Assembly: GCA_001689445.1 (NCBI GenBank)
Contig: LUJN01000007.1
Coordinates: forward strand, 1,251-64,395
DNA length: 63,145 nt
Direction: 5' to 3'
Origin: Bacteroidales bacterium M3
Lineage (GTDB): Bacteria > Bacteroidota > Bacteroidia > Bacteroidales > Muribaculaceae
Shown here: piece by piece, positions 41,967 through 51,593 of the stretch
Numbering within the stretch: position 1 is the stretch's first letter
Layout: each line of letters begins with the position of its first letter
Program-made: the position numbers and the translations under genes
Notes under the pieces: model-generated
What the model was told of the DNA's origin: nothing
Database searches by the model: none
The model's input: the letters and a program-made list of their open reading frames with translations, nothing else

Positions 41967-44900
41967 TTATTTGTTTTCTTTAGATTGGGAAATCCCGGTT
42001 GGGGAGTTGTCGGTCTGCGGCTTGGCCACCACACCGATGCCCTTTGTCCCGCTTATACCGATAGGGAGCGGACTGTCAAACTTTACAATCCTCACCGACT
42101 CGCTCTCATAGACGGCAGGGCACGAGTCAAGATAGTCAATGTCGTACACCCCATCGTGGCTTGACGGGTTGATGGTGAAATAGCCTACTCCAAATGATGT
42201 GAGGTTCTGGAAGAAATGGGTGCCCTGACTTGGCTCTATGCGATAGTTGCTCAACGATGACTCCACTATGAGCCGTGCCGAGGATATGTGAGGCCACTTG
42301 ACAGGGATACCGAGCGCTGTGTCACTCGACCCCCAACGTCCCGGACCTACAAGTATGTATCCCTCGCCGCGCTCGGTGTACTGGCGGTTGATTTTTTCAA
42401 TCTCACGTGCTATGAGAGGATTGTTGAATGAGGAGAAATTCTCGGGACGCACGTAGACAATAGTATCGACATTCTCTATATTGCCATGGCCGAGCGCCGT
42501 ATTGCTCTTCAATATCACTTGGTCGTCGGGTATCGACAGCACGCTCTCGTCGAGCAGGTCTTTGCGGTCGATAATCGGGCGTATCTGTAACCAGTATAGC
42601 TGTCCCTTGCCGGTCTCGTTGACATTTATCATACCGGCAAACTCAATCTCTACGGGACGGTTCATCGCCTCAGAGCCGGTCGTCAGCATGAAGTCTATCA
42701 TCTCGGCAAGAGGATAGACCTTATGCTGGAGAACGTTGGCAAAGGTGACGACACGACGGCCCTCGCCCCACTCGCTGTCGCGTATCACCTGGTCGCGGTA
42801 GTCAAACGTGGAGACCATATACTTCATCGCTCCCGTCTCGGCGGCATCCTGTACTTTTATTTTGGCTATGTTAAACCCGTCGTCGACCGTGAAATTGCTG
42901 TCGACTTCGCGCATATTCAGGCCATAAAGTCGCGTCTGCGTGTCACGCAACGCGAGGTCGAGAGTCGAGGTCTGCAACACCTTGTCGGGGTGACGCGGCG
43001 AGAAACGCAGGCTCAAGCCGCCATCAACGATATACTTGCCAAGCCCGACAGCCACCTCGGCAACACCGTCCTCGGCCTTCTCGTCATTGATGGGATAATA
43101 GTTGAGGGAGCGACCGACACCTGAAAACGAGGGATAGTAATAACCGTTATGCTCCGCGCCGACCACCTCCTGTATAATAACGGCCATCTTCTCCTGATCT
43201 ATGACATTGCTTGTGGCAGTCATATATGCCTTGGAGTCGGCATAGAACACGGAAGCATACACACCCTTGATGGCGTCGGTCAGCAGCTGTAACATCTTCT
43301 CCCGATCCTCAATGTGAGGTATCATATAGGTTGAATAGATGCCGGCAAACGGCTGGTAGTGGGAATCCTCCAAAAGGCTTGAACTACGTATTGCCAACGG
43401 CTTGTCGACAACATCAAACAATGCAAGGAAATCTTCCCGCAGCCTCTCGGGCAGCTTCGCTTCAAGGAAGCGTGCGAGTATCTGGTCATCAGGAATATCT
43501 GACAACGCAAGCGGATAAAGACCATTGGACTCCATAAACTCATCAAACACATCGGTGCAGAGCACCACTGTGCGCGGTATCGACAGCGTGACGCCATCAA
43601 AGTTGTCACATATCGGGTTTTTCTTTATGATGGAGTCAATGAACGCCAAGCCACGCCCCTTGCCGCCGAGCGAACCGCGCCCGATGCGGGCAAAGTTGCT
43701 GTAACGGTCAAAACGGTCTTTATGGAACACGGCGACAACGCCGCGATTTTTCATCTTGCGGTATTTGACAATGAGGTCAAATATCAGTTTTCTGACAGCC
43801 GGAGCCTCCTCAAGCGAGGCAAAGCGATGGGCCTTTATCACCTCGGCGATGGGGAACATCGCCCGCGAATATAGCCACCGGGAAATATCATTGTAACCCG
43901 CATGGTAGAACAACGACCGGGCCGAAATTTCAAAAATCTTATATTGCAGATCTTTCAGGGTCTTGAGCCGATAAAGTTCCTCACCCGTCTTGGGGTCTCG
44001 TATCACAAAATCCCCGAATCCGAAGTTTTCCCTTATGGCGTTTCCAAGGTCAACGGGAAGCTTCTTTGAGTTCTTGTCAAGGAACACACCGTCAAATTCC
44101 ATCACACGCGAGGCATTCTCTATCTCGGACGACTCTATGATTATAGGCACAAACGGATCTTTCTCCCGCAGATAACGGGCCAGTTTGATTCCGGCCTGAG
44201 GGTCTTTCTTGCCCTCGCGCATGAAAGACACGTCACTCACGACGCCGAGCATGTTCTCGCCATATTTCTCGTATATCGCCACCGCCTCCTCATAGTCGCG
44301 GGCAAGCATCACCTTTGGGCGCCCGCGCATACGCAACATCTGCTCATGCTCGTTAAGAGCCTCTGTGGAGAAAATGAGAGACTGCTTCAGCAGAAACTTG
44401 TACATGTGGGGAAGTACTGAAGAATAGAACCGCACTGAGTCCTCCACAAGCAGGATGAACTGCACGCCTACGCCATTGATATCCCTGTCGGCGTTCATCT
44501 TGTCCTCGAGAAGCTTGATTATGGCAAGTAGTAGGTCGACATTGCCGAGCCACGAGAACACGTAGTCAACACCCGTGAAATCCTCCTTGGAAAGACGGCG
44601 TGAAACCTCCTTGGAGAAGGGGGTCAGCACGACTATCGGCGTCGATGGATAAAGCGTCTTTATCTCACGGGCACCCGTAAAGGTCTCGCTTATGTCGACG
44701 CCCGGCATCGCAATCACGAGGTCAAAACGTTTCTGCGACATGACAGTCAACGCTTCCGATATATGGGAGACCCGTGTCACGCGCGGGGGCGAACTAAGAT
44801 TGAGGGCAACGTACTCAAAATACAGTTGCTCCTCCACTCGACCATCCTCCTCCATCATGAACGCGTCATAAGGAGACGCGATAAGGAGCACATTGAAGAT

Positions 44901-44969
44901 GCGCTCCTGCATAAGGTTCTGAAATTGCGTATCTTTCAGCGAAAGCCGGCTCAGGATATCCTCGTTCAT
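41967..44969 (-). CDS. PEP-synthase-like protein with two receiver-like domains
   Basis: A 1000-residue protein. Residues about 20-160 and 165-315 form two response-regulator-like folds; the second keeps acidic VED and an Asp in VVSDVSF as a possible phospho-acceptor, while the first has lost its Asp. Around 430-780 is a PPDK N-terminal ATP-grasp domain (RGSLGGKGRGLAF, PLAIRSSSLLEDS, FAGIYSTY, LYWLQIRPI). The PEP-utilising phosphohistidine domain and PEP-binding barrel are absent, so it cannot do the entire PEP synthase reaction. The last 200 residues (EGYILVGPGRWGSSDTALG) are a separate conserved part. Widespread in Bacteroidales under the name PEP synthase, but function unproven. Confidence 0.8.
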   Translation of the reverse strand: MNEDILSRLSLKDTQFQNLMQERIFNVLLIASPYDAFMMEEDGRVEEQLYFEYVALNLSSPPRVTRVSHISEALTVMSQKRFDLVIAMPGVDISETFTGAREIKTLYPSTPIVVLTPFSKEVSRRLSKEDFTGVDYVFSWLGNVDLLLAIIKLLEDKMNADRDINGVGVQFILLVEDSVRFYSSVLPHMYKFLLKQSLIFSTEALNEHEQMLRMRGRPKVMLARDYEEAVAIYEKYGENMLGVVSDVSFMREGKKDPQAGIKLARYLREKDPFVPIIIESSEIENASRVMEFDGVFLDKNSKKLPVDLGNAIRENFGFGDFVIRDPKTGEELYRLKTLKDLQYKIFEISARSLFYHAGYNDISRWLYSRAMFPIAEVIKAHRFASLEEAPAVRKLIFDLIVKYRKMKNRGVVAVFHKDRFDRYSNFARIGRGSLGGKGRGLAFIDSIIKKNPICDNFDGVTLSIPRTVVLCTDVFDEFMESNGLYPLALSDIPDDQILARFLEAKLPERLREDFLALFDVVDKPLAIRSSSLLEDSHYQPFAGIYSTYMIPHIEDREKMLQLLTDAIKGVYASVFYADSKAYMTATSNVIDQEKMAVIIQEVVGAEHNGYYYPSFSGVGRSLNYYPINDEKAEDGVAEVAVGLGKYIVDGGLSLRFSPRHPDKVLQTSTLDLALRDTQTRLYGLNMREVDSNFTVDDGFNIAKIKVQDAAETGAMKYMVSTFDYRDQVIRDSEWGEGRRVVTFANVLQHKVYPLAEMIDFMLTTGSEAMNRPVEIEFAGMINVNETGKGQLYWLQIRPIIDRKDLLDESVLSIPDDQVILKSNTALGHGNIENVDTIVYVRPENFSSFNNPLIAREIEKINRQYTERGEGYILVGPGRWGSSDTALGIPVKWPHISSARLIVESSLSNYRIEPSQGTHFFQNLTSFGVGYFTINPSSHDGVYDIDYLDSCPAVYESESVRIVKFDSPLPIGISGTKGIGVVAKPQTDNSPTGISQSKENK

Positions 44970-45072
44970 CTACAGCAGGGTATACATTACTATATAATGA
45001 CAAAGATACATGTTTTGCCCGACCTACGCAATAGCCTACGATGGTTTTTGCCGCTCTTTTTTCTATCCGAAA

Positions 45073-45105
45073 TTTCGCACAATTGACTATGTTTTAGTAT
45101 CTTTG
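45073..45105 (+). promoter_or_regulatory. promoter of efp
   Basis: TTTC at 45073-45076, 21-nt spacer, TATCTTTG at 45098-45105; the ATG is 74 nt further. Confidence 0.5.
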
Positions 45106-45178
45106 CACCCACATTGGTGTCAACCGCCCACAGGGAGACACAAATTCATGACTATCACATTTTTAATAGAACATATTT

Positions 45179-45745
45179 ATGGCAACTACAGCTGATTTTA
45201 AGAATGGTATGTGCCTCGATATCGACGGCAACTACTTCTTCATTGTGGAATTTCTCCATGTAAAGCCCGGCAAGGGTCCGGCTTTCGTGCGTACAAAGCT
45301 CAAGAACGTGAAGACAGGCCGAGTTATCGACAAGACCTGGAACTCGGGCGTAAAGGTTGAGGAGGTGCGTATCGAGCGTCGCCCCTACCAGTTCCTATAC
45401 AAGGACGACATGGGCTACAACTTCATGCACACCGAGACTTTCGAACAGGTGGCAATACCCGGCGAAGGCATCGAGGGCGTACAATTTCTCAAAGAGGGCG
45501 ACATCTGCGAGGCAATGGTGCACGCAGCGTCCGACACTATCCTCACCTGCGAAATGCCGGTGAACGTCGTGCTTGAAATCACATATACCGAGCCGGGCAT
45601 CAAGGGCGACACAGCCACCAACACACTCAAGCCTGCGACTGTTGAAACCGGCGCAGAGGTGCGCGTCCCCTTGTTCTGCAACATCGGCGACAAGGTACGC
45701 ATCGACACCCGCAACGGTAGCTACGTTGAGCGCGTAAAGGCATAA
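45179..45745 (+). CDS. efp: translation elongation factor P
   Basis: A 188-residue EF-P that relieves ribosome stalling at polyproline. Three OB-type domains; the tip loop is VKPGKGPAFVR with Lys32 as the residue normally modified. C-terminal GDKVRIDTRNGSYVERV is the family signature. No modification enzyme (epmA, ymfI type) is near. Confidence 0.96.
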   Translation: MATTADFKNGMCLDIDGNYFFIVEFLHVKPGKGPAFVRTKLKNVKTGRVIDKTWNSGVKVEEVRIERRPYQFLYKDDMGYNFMHTETFEQVAIPGEGIEGVQFLKEGDICEAMVHAASDTILTCEMPVNVVLEITYTEPGIKGDTATNTLKPATVETGAEVRVPLFCNIGDKVRIDTRNGSYVERVKA

Positions 45746-45761
45746 GCCATACATTCAACAC

Positions 45762-45806
45762 AAAAACGGGGCGACCACCATATGAGTGAGTGGTCGCCCC
45801 GTTTTT
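45762..45806. terminator. bidirectional terminator between efp and aquaporin gene
   Basis: AAAAACGGGGCGACCAC (17 bp) pairs perfectly with its complement; it ends in a T-run on both strands. It separates efp (+) from the convergent aquaporin gene. Confidence 0.9.
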
Positions 45807-45822
45807 ATGTCAAAATGCTATA

Positions 45823-46497
45823 TCAAGCCACAGCCTTTGGCTTGCCACCAATCACGGCCCATACACCGGCAGCGATAGCCGCACCGACAAAGGGACCGAC
45901 AATGAATATCCAAAGCTGCTCAAGGGCAACACCTCCGGCAAAAATAGCCGGGCCGATTGAACGGGCCGGATTAACCGATGTCCCCGTATATGCGATACAG
46001 ATCAAGTGAACAAGCACGAGCGAGAGACCAATGGCAAGACCTGCAAAATTGCCAGCACCCTTCTCCGAGTCGGTAGTGCCGAGCACAACCAATATGAACA
46101 CAAAAGTGAAAACAATCTCCGAGATTAGACCGCCGGCAATAGACACACCCTCGGCACAGGAGTTGGCACCGGTGCCTGTCAACCCCGAATTAGAAGTCAC
46201 AAGCCATAGGATAGAAGAGCCGATAATAGCACCTATAACCTGAAAAATCATGTACATTGCCGCATCTTTGCCGCTCATACGCTTACTGAGCCACACACCA
46301 AGAGTGATAGCGGGATTGATGTGGCAACCGGAGATGCCGCCTATCGTGTAGGCCATAGCTACAACCGCAAGACCGAATGCCAACGCCGTGCCAACCACAG
46401 AACCGGCATCCACGCCACAATTAAGACTAACGGCAGTGCCGCATCCCATCAGGACCAAAATCATAGTCCCGAACATTTCTGCTAAATACTTTTTCAT
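45823..46497 (-). CDS. aqpZ: aquaporin (MIP family)
   Basis: A 224-residue channel with six helices. Both NPA-type signatures are present (GCHINPAITLGVW and GTSVNPARSIGPA). Residue pattern after the second NPA, with Arg, is of the water-specific AqpZ type rather than glycerol. Full length. Confidence 0.93.
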   Translation of the reverse strand: MKKYLAEMFGTMILVLMGCGTAVSLNCGVDAGSVVGTALAFGLAVVAMAYTIGGISGCHINPAITLGVWLSKRMSGKDAAMYMIFQVIGAIIGSSILWLVTSNSGLTGTGANSCAEGVSIAGGLISEIVFTFVFILVVLGTTDSEKGAGNFAGLAIGLSLVLVHLICIAYTGTSVNPARSIGPAIFAGGVALEQLWIFIVGPFVGAAIAAGVWAVIGGKPKAVA

Positions 46498-46716
46498 AAA
46501 CAGTCTTTATTCGCTCCGTCAAGAGCCAATTGATTAATAATATGGTGACTTTTATACCATACGGTATTCACATTTCAAAAATAGCATATATCAACCAAAA
46601 CACCAAATATATGCCATATCACGCATCAATTAAAACAACCTTTTCCCAAAATTGGATTACTATCAGCATACTTTTATCAAATTCCCAACAGGCCACTTTA
46701 AGACTATTATATCAAT

Positions 46717-46762
46717 ATAATTGTGAGCCGGCCATACAATTGTATGGCCGGCTCACAATTAT
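46717..46762. terminator. 46-bp perfect palindrome after wzc
   Basis: ATAATTGTGAGCCGGCCATA followed by CAAT is mirrored exactly by its complement with central CAATTG and no spacer. It lies 22 nt past the wzc stop and upstream of aquaporin. Probably the operon terminator; as DNA it could also extrude a cruciform. The rest of 46498-46783 is AT-rich, with no ORF I trust. Confidence 0.8.
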
Positions 46763-46783
46763 CCGATAAACGGTAGGCTTCTG

Positions 46784-49219
46784 CTATTTCTTGAATATAC
46801 GGCGTTTCAGACGCTTCAAGCGCGACTTCAATGTGGGAGTCTCACTATGTCCGTAACCATATCCATATGCGCCGTTCCCATATTTCCCATACTGGCCATA
46901 GTGTCCGTAACGGCGATAGGCGTAGCTGTTGCTGGTGATGTCGACAGCGTTAAGTATCACATAACAGTTGGGCAGACGTCCAGATGTAACAGACTGGTGC
47001 AGCACCTTTAGACAACGCTTGGTCGAATAGTTGGCACGTGTGACATAAAGTTGTATGTCGCTGTGCGGGGCAAGAAGATATGTATCAGATATGATGCCCA
47101 CAGGAGCAGAGTCGATAACAACTATGTCAAACTCTTTACGCAGACGCTCTATGAAAGTATCCATACGCCTGCACATAAGCAGCTCGTTGGGGTTAGGAGG
47201 AACAGGTCCACCGGGTATTACCGACAAATTACCGTTAACCCCCGATGGTTGCACTATGTCATTAAGGTTATCCACCTGCCCTGAAAGGAAAGTGGTGACA
47301 CCTGCCCTATTGTCCATACCAAACATATGGGCAAGTTTGGGACGGCGTATATCAAGACCTACAACTACGGTCTTTTTACCTGCGACAGCAAATGTTAACG
47401 CAAGATTGGCTGCAATAAATGTCTTCCCTTCTCCCGAAAGAGACGAAGTGACAAGCAGCACCTTCTTCTCATTATCGGCAAGTGCAAACTGAATATTATT
47501 TCTGATAAGACGGAACAGCTCGGCAATAGGGGTCGTGGCCTTTTCCTCAACAACAAACTGCTGCCCCTGCGGAGCCTCGCAGATTTCGCCAAGTATGGGA
47601 AGCGAAGTTGAACGTTCCAAATCCTCCTTATCCTTGAAAATCGGAAATATCATACGACGCAGGAAGAACACAAGCGCAGGAATGAACAGCCCCACAACAA
47701 GTGCCACAAGCAGATAGTTGCGTTTGAATGGGGCAACCAGTATTCCACCCGAGGGGTTGTCGATAAACCGCGCTGTAGGGGTGGCAAGAGTCTTCTGAAG
47801 TGCTATTTCCTCACGCTTTTGCAAGAGGAAGTTGTATATATTGTCCTTTATACGCTGTTCACGGAAAATACCAGTCAGCTCACGCTCATAGACGGGTATA
47901 TTCGACATTCGGCCGGTTATGGCATTGTCTTTCTGACGCAAATCGCCCTGACGTATACGGATGTTGTTTCTTACATTCTCAAGGCCACGATATATTTCAT
48001 TCTTGGACCGATTAAGGTCTTCCTGCATACCCTGTATGAGCGGGTTGTTCTCGGTTCCACCTTCAAGAAGAGCCGAACGTTGCGCCGTTTTCTTATTGTA
48101 AGCGCTAATCATTTGATTCAGCCCCTCATTCTCGGTAAGCGCAGGAAGAGGCGAGTAGTCATCCTGCCTTGAGAGAGCCTTCTCCATGTCGTCAATCATA
48201 CGGCGTTGCAGTTCAAGTTCGGCAAGGCGTTCATCAGCGGCCTTGGTTTGACTGAAATACATAGACGCCTCAGACGAGATGTCCGTTACAATACGCCTAT
48301 CGCGACGATACTGTTCCACCTCCTTCTCCACATCCTGCAATTCTCCGGCCACCAATGCAAGTCGGTCAATGATGAATGCCTCGGTCTGCAATGCCGACAA
48401 ATTTTTCTCAGCGATTATATCCTGATTGTAGATATTGACCAATGTCTTTATTATATCTATACCCTCGGGCACTATAGGGGTCACACATGATATGCGCAAG
48501 ATATTTGATGCTTGGCGTGAGGATTCGATAGATATGCTTTGCGCCAAGCGTCCTGCAACTGCATTGGGGTTCTGTATCTCAATTTTCAGTTTCCCGTCAA
48601 GAGCAGAGGAGGTACGCGAAGGCATAAGGCGCAATGTGCCCTGACTTAACTCTACTGACACGGGCAATGAATCAGCCTCCAATGTACGTTTTTCCTCAAC
48701 ACCGCCGTAATGAGTGATAATCTCAAAATCATACTTGGATTTATCATGAGATGCTATCACCGTTATAGGAGAACCAAGATTGCGCAAACTTATAGAATCA
48801 AGCGAGGCAACGATAGGATTTGTCCCGTAAATCGGATAATCACGCAAAGGCTTGACCATGCTATAGGAATATGAAAGGTCAAGCGAATCAACAATTTTCA
48901 CAAGATTATTACGCGACTTCAGTATCGCAATCTCAGTTTGGTCAATGCGGAGTTTCATATCCAAGATAGTGTTTTCACCAAGTGCAGCAGCACTTGATTT
49001 CGCAGCCTTGTCTTGACTTAAATAAATGGAAGCCCCTACAGAATAGGTAGGTATAATGGTCGACACATAGTAATAAGCCACTCCAAGGCATATTATTACG
49101 CTCAACAAAAACCACTTCCACTGAGCCAAATACTCGAACAAAAGCCCTTGGACATCAAAAGTTGTGCCTTCTGAATCGCTATTAATTTCGTTTTGCTCCT
49201 TATAATCTGTCATTTTCAA
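46784..49219 (-). CDS. Wzc-like polysaccharide co-polymerase and tyrosine autokinase
   Basis: An 811-residue inner membrane protein. N-terminal Wzz domain with a first membrane helix (about 35-55, WKWFLLSVIICLGVAYYYV) and long periplasmic coiled coil, second helix near 510 (LLVALVVGLFIPALVFFL), then cytosolic BY-kinase: Walker A SLSGEGKTFIAANL, Walker A' VVVGLDIRRPKL, Walker B IVVIDSAPVG. The C-terminus has a Tyr cluster (YGHYGQYGKYGNGAYGYGYG) for autophosphorylation. Controls capsule/EPS chain length. The ATG at 49219 is 18 nt past the wza stop. Confidence 0.92.
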   Translation of the reverse strand: MKMTDYKEQNEINSDSEGTTFDVQGLLFEYLAQWKWFLLSVIICLGVAYYYVSTIIPTYSVGASIYLSQDKAAKSSAAALGENTILDMKLRIDQTEIAILKSRNNLVKIVDSLDLSYSYSMVKPLRDYPIYGTNPIVASLDSISLRNLGSPITVIASHDKSKYDFEIITHYGGVEEKRTLEADSLPVSVELSQGTLRLMPSRTSSALDGKLKIEIQNPNAVAGRLAQSISIESSRQASNILRISCVTPIVPEGIDIIKTLVNIYNQDIIAEKNLSALQTEAFIIDRLALVAGELQDVEKEVEQYRRDRRIVTDISSEASMYFSQTKAADERLAELELQRRMIDDMEKALSRQDDYSPLPALTENEGLNQMISAYNKKTAQRSALLEGGTENNPLIQGMQEDLNRSKNEIYRGLENVRNNIRIRQGDLRQKDNAITGRMSNIPVYERELTGIFREQRIKDNIYNFLLQKREEIALQKTLATPTARFIDNPSGGILVAPFKRNYLLVALVVGLFIPALVFFLRRMIFPIFKDKEDLERSTSLPILGEICEAPQGQQFVVEEKATTPIAELFRLIRNNIQFALADNEKKVLLVTSSLSGEGKTFIAANLALTFAVAGKKTVVVGLDIRRPKLAHMFGMDNRAGVTTFLSGQVDNLNDIVQPSGVNGNLSVIPGGPVPPNPNELLMCRRMDTFIERLRKEFDIVVIDSAPVGIISDTYLLAPHSDIQLYVTRANYSTKRCLKVLHQSVTSGRLPNCYVILNAVDITSNSYAYRRYGHYGQYGKYGNGAYGYGYGHSETPTLKSRLKRLKRRIFKK

Positions 49220-49237
49220 TATAGAAGTTAATGAGGA

Positions 49238-50056
49238 CTATTTACTAACTTTTGTCAACGTAATTATAGTCATAGCCAAGCCTATTATGGAAGAAATTCC
49301 TGCCACCACTGTAAGCGTCGTGCTAAAAGCGGTAGGCATCGTCCAGGCACTGTCAGCCATAGATCTGTTTGGCTCTACATATATGATATCATTCTGTTGC
49401 AAGTTATAGTACGGTGAAGTCAGGATGCTCTTGTCGTGAATATTGAGACGTGCAATTTCGCGATGACCATCCGGATGGGTACGGATAAGCATGATGTTTT
49501 CACGCTTTCCCTTTATATTAAGGTCTCCCGACTTGGCAACAGCCTCCAATATGTTGAGTCGCTCATTATCAGATGTCACAATGCCATTACCTACCGCCCC
49601 CAGCATAGTCACATGGAAATTCTTGAAACGTATATCAACCGTAGGCTCTTCTCGTAGGTATTTAGGACAAAGCTCCCGCTTTATAAGATCGGCTATCTGC
49701 GACTTATTAAGCCCTCCTACATGCAGTTTACCAATGATTGGGAATTCAATATCACCATCATTATTGACCAAGTAATCTTGTGTTGAACCACTTCCTCCAT
49801 TCGTTGCTACAGTTCCGTCGATACTCACGTACTTGTTCTTGTTGAACGGCATGACAGCATCCATGTTGGAGGAGGTTATGTCGATATTGAGCAAGTCGCC
49901 CGGCATGGCTATCGGCTCTGCAAACGGATTAATCTGATCAAGGACTTCTGCCGGGATTGTCTCGGCATCAACCATATAAGGAACCTTTTTAGGAGCCGAA
50001 CAGCTTGCCATAAGCAAAGCAGCCCCAAGAGATGTGATAAGAAAGGCGTGTTTCAT
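49238..50056 (-). CDS. Wza-like polysaccharide export lipoprotein
   Basis: A 272-residue outer membrane export protein. Signal peptide with lipobox LLMASCSAPKK (Cys about 18). Poly_export domain with INPFAEPIAMPGDLLNIDI, followed by SLBB-type segments (GKLHVGGLNKSQIADLI) and a C-terminal helix (LTVVAGISSIIGLAMTIITL). Partner of the Wzc kinase downstream. ATG at 50056 starts the signal peptide. No glycosyltransferases follow, so the rest of the export locus is elsewhere. Confidence 0.9.
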   Translation of the reverse strand: MKHAFLITSLGAALLMASCSAPKKVPYMVDAETIPAEVLDQINPFAEPIAMPGDLLNIDITSSNMDAVMPFNKNKYVSIDGTVATNGGSGSTQDYLVNNDGDIEFPIIGKLHVGGLNKSQIADLIKRELCPKYLREEPTVDIRFKNFHVTMLGAVGNGIVTSDNERLNILEAVAKSGDLNIKGKRENIMLIRTHPDGHREIARLNIHDKSILTSPYYNLQQNDIIYVEPNRSMADSAWTMPTAFSTTLTVVAGISSIIGLAMTIITLTKVSK

Positions 50057-50083
50057 TTTTATTATGTATACTTTAAGAGTTGG

Positions 50084-50115
50084 CAAAGTTAATCATTTTT
50101 ATACCATAATTCCAA
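50084..50115 (-). promoter_or_regulatory. promoter of wza-wzc
   Basis: Minus-strand TAACTTTG (50091-50084) with TTG (about 50115-50113) after a 21-nt spacer, 27 nt before the wza ATG. Confidence 0.55.
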
Positions 50116-50196
50116 TTTTTACTTCCCTATATTTCTCTTTTAACACAACAATTTGCCCGTAAAAACGTAGTGTAGTTATAAAAGTTACCCATCAAT

Positions 50197-50784
50197 ATGA
50201 CCACTGCAACCGAACAGCACCCCTGGCCTCCATATATACCTCAGGGCGCACGAGTATGGATTCTCGGCACATTTCCTCCAAAATCGTCCCGATGGTCGAT
50301 GAACTTCTATTACCCCAACCGCATAAACGACTTTTGGCGCATCATGGGACTGATATTTACAGGCGACAAAGACACTCTGTATAATCCTGAGACCAAGTCT
50401 TTCCGTCTTGATGACATAAAAGCGTTGCTCGACAAGCACGGCATCGCCCTTGGCGACACCGCTCGTGCCGTCAACCGCCTGCGCGACAATGCTTCCGACA
50501 AATACCTTGAGATTGTAACGCCGGTGCCGCTCTACGATGTCCTCGATGAAATGCCGCTCTGCCATGATATAGCGACTACGGGAGAGAAAGCAGCAGCCGT
50601 AATAGCCCAACTCTCCGGCACTCAAATCCCCAAAATGGGCGAATATGTGGAATCGACACGCCGCGACGGTTCTCCTCTGAAGATATGGCGTATGCCCTCC
50701 ACGTCACGTGCCTACCCACTGCCGTTGCCACAAAAGGCCGCGTTTTATGAGACCCTGTTCCGTTCGGTCAGTGTCATAAAATAG
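50197..50784 (+). CDS. uracil-DNA glycosylase-like family protein
   Basis: A 195-residue protein of the UDG fold. The start PQGARVWILGTFPP, then NFYYPNRINDFWRIMG, resembles the mismatch-specific (Mug/SMUG-like) group seen in Bacteroidetes; MPSTSRAYPLPL near the end fits the second conserved motif. Which lesion it removes cannot be told from sequence. Single gene, divergent from wza. Confidence 0.78.
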   Translation: MTTATEQHPWPPYIPQGARVWILGTFPPKSSRWSMNFYYPNRINDFWRIMGLIFTGDKDTLYNPETKSFRLDDIKALLDKHGIALGDTARAVNRLRDNASDKYLEIVTPVPLYDVLDEMPLCHDIATTGEKAAAVIAQLSGTQIPKMGEYVESTRRDGSPLKIWRMPSTSRAYPLPLPQKAAFYETLFRSVSVIK

Positions 50785-50826
50785 GAGACGACACATATTA
50801 AGAAATTGCTAAACCTGCTTTTTCAG

Positions 50827-50858
50827 ATTGCATATTTATCAAGTTTGACTTACCTTTG
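50827..50858 (+). promoter_or_regulatory. promoter of the dedA-rpe-ftsK run
   Basis: ATTG at 50827-50830, 20-nt spacer, TACCTTTG at 50851-50858; the ATG follows 33 nt later. Confidence 0.6.
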
Positions 50859-50891
50859 TACTCATATATAATATAAAATTACTCGACCGAT

Positions 50892-51554
50892 ATGCTCGAC
50901 ATGATTCCCTTGGCAATTTTCGACGCCGCTACATTTTTTCAATGGTTTGTCGATAATGCCAGCTATCTTTTTGTGTTTGTTTTCATGGTGATAGAGAGTT
51001 CCTTCATTCCGTTTCCATCGGAAGTAGTGGTGCCTCCGGCCGCCTATCTGGCATGTACCAAGGGCGACATGAACATCTTTCTCGTAGTGCTCGTGGCCAC
51101 GGCCGGAGCAATCGTTGGCGCCCTCATAAACTATTACATAGCCCTCTGGATTGGCCGCCCAATAGTCTACAAGTTTGCCAACAGCCGCATCGGCCATGCT
51201 TGCCTTATCGACCAAGCCAAGGTTGAAAAAGCGGAAAAATATTTTGACGACCACGGAGCTGTCTCCACATTCATCGGGCGCCTCATCCCGGCCGTTAGAC
51301 AGCTAATCTCCATCCCCGCAGGACTTGCGCGTATGAATGTGGGGATGTTCGTCATATTCACCGGCCTTGGCGCATTAGTGTGGAATGCCATATTGGGAGG
51401 CCTGGGATATTGGCTCGGGAAGACAGTCCCCCTCTCCCAACTGTTTGCCAAAGTTGAGGAATACAACGACTACCTCACATATTTCGGCATAGCCATCGGC
51501 ATATTCTGCATCGGCTTCATCCTGTGGAACGCATTCAAACCACGCAATAAGTAG
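50892..51554 (+). CDS. DedA family membrane protein
   Basis: A 220-residue polytopic protein of the DedA/VTT fold. The entry region VIESSFIPFPSEVVVPPAAY is the family re-entrant loop with acidic residues, and IGRLIPAVRQLISIPAGLA the second conserved arm with Arg. DedA proteins flip undecaprenyl phosphate or phospholipids. 39 nt before rpe. Confidence 0.9.
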   Translation: MLDMIPLAIFDAATFFQWFVDNASYLFVFVFMVIESSFIPFPSEVVVPPAAYLACTKGDMNIFLVVLVATAGAIVGALINYYIALWIGRPIVYKFANSRIGHACLIDQAKVEKAEKYFDDHGAVSTFIGRLIPAVRQLISIPAGLARMNVGMFVIFTGLGALVWNAILGGLGYWLGKTVPLSQLFAKVEEYNDYLTYFGIAIGIFCIGFILWNAFKPRNK

Positions 51555-51593
51555 GCCGCCCGCAACAAGACCAATCACATACATTCATACATC

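Noticed and set aside
41967..44969. Genuine phosphoenolpyruvate synthase
   Set aside because: The phosphohistidine and PEP-binding domains are missing.
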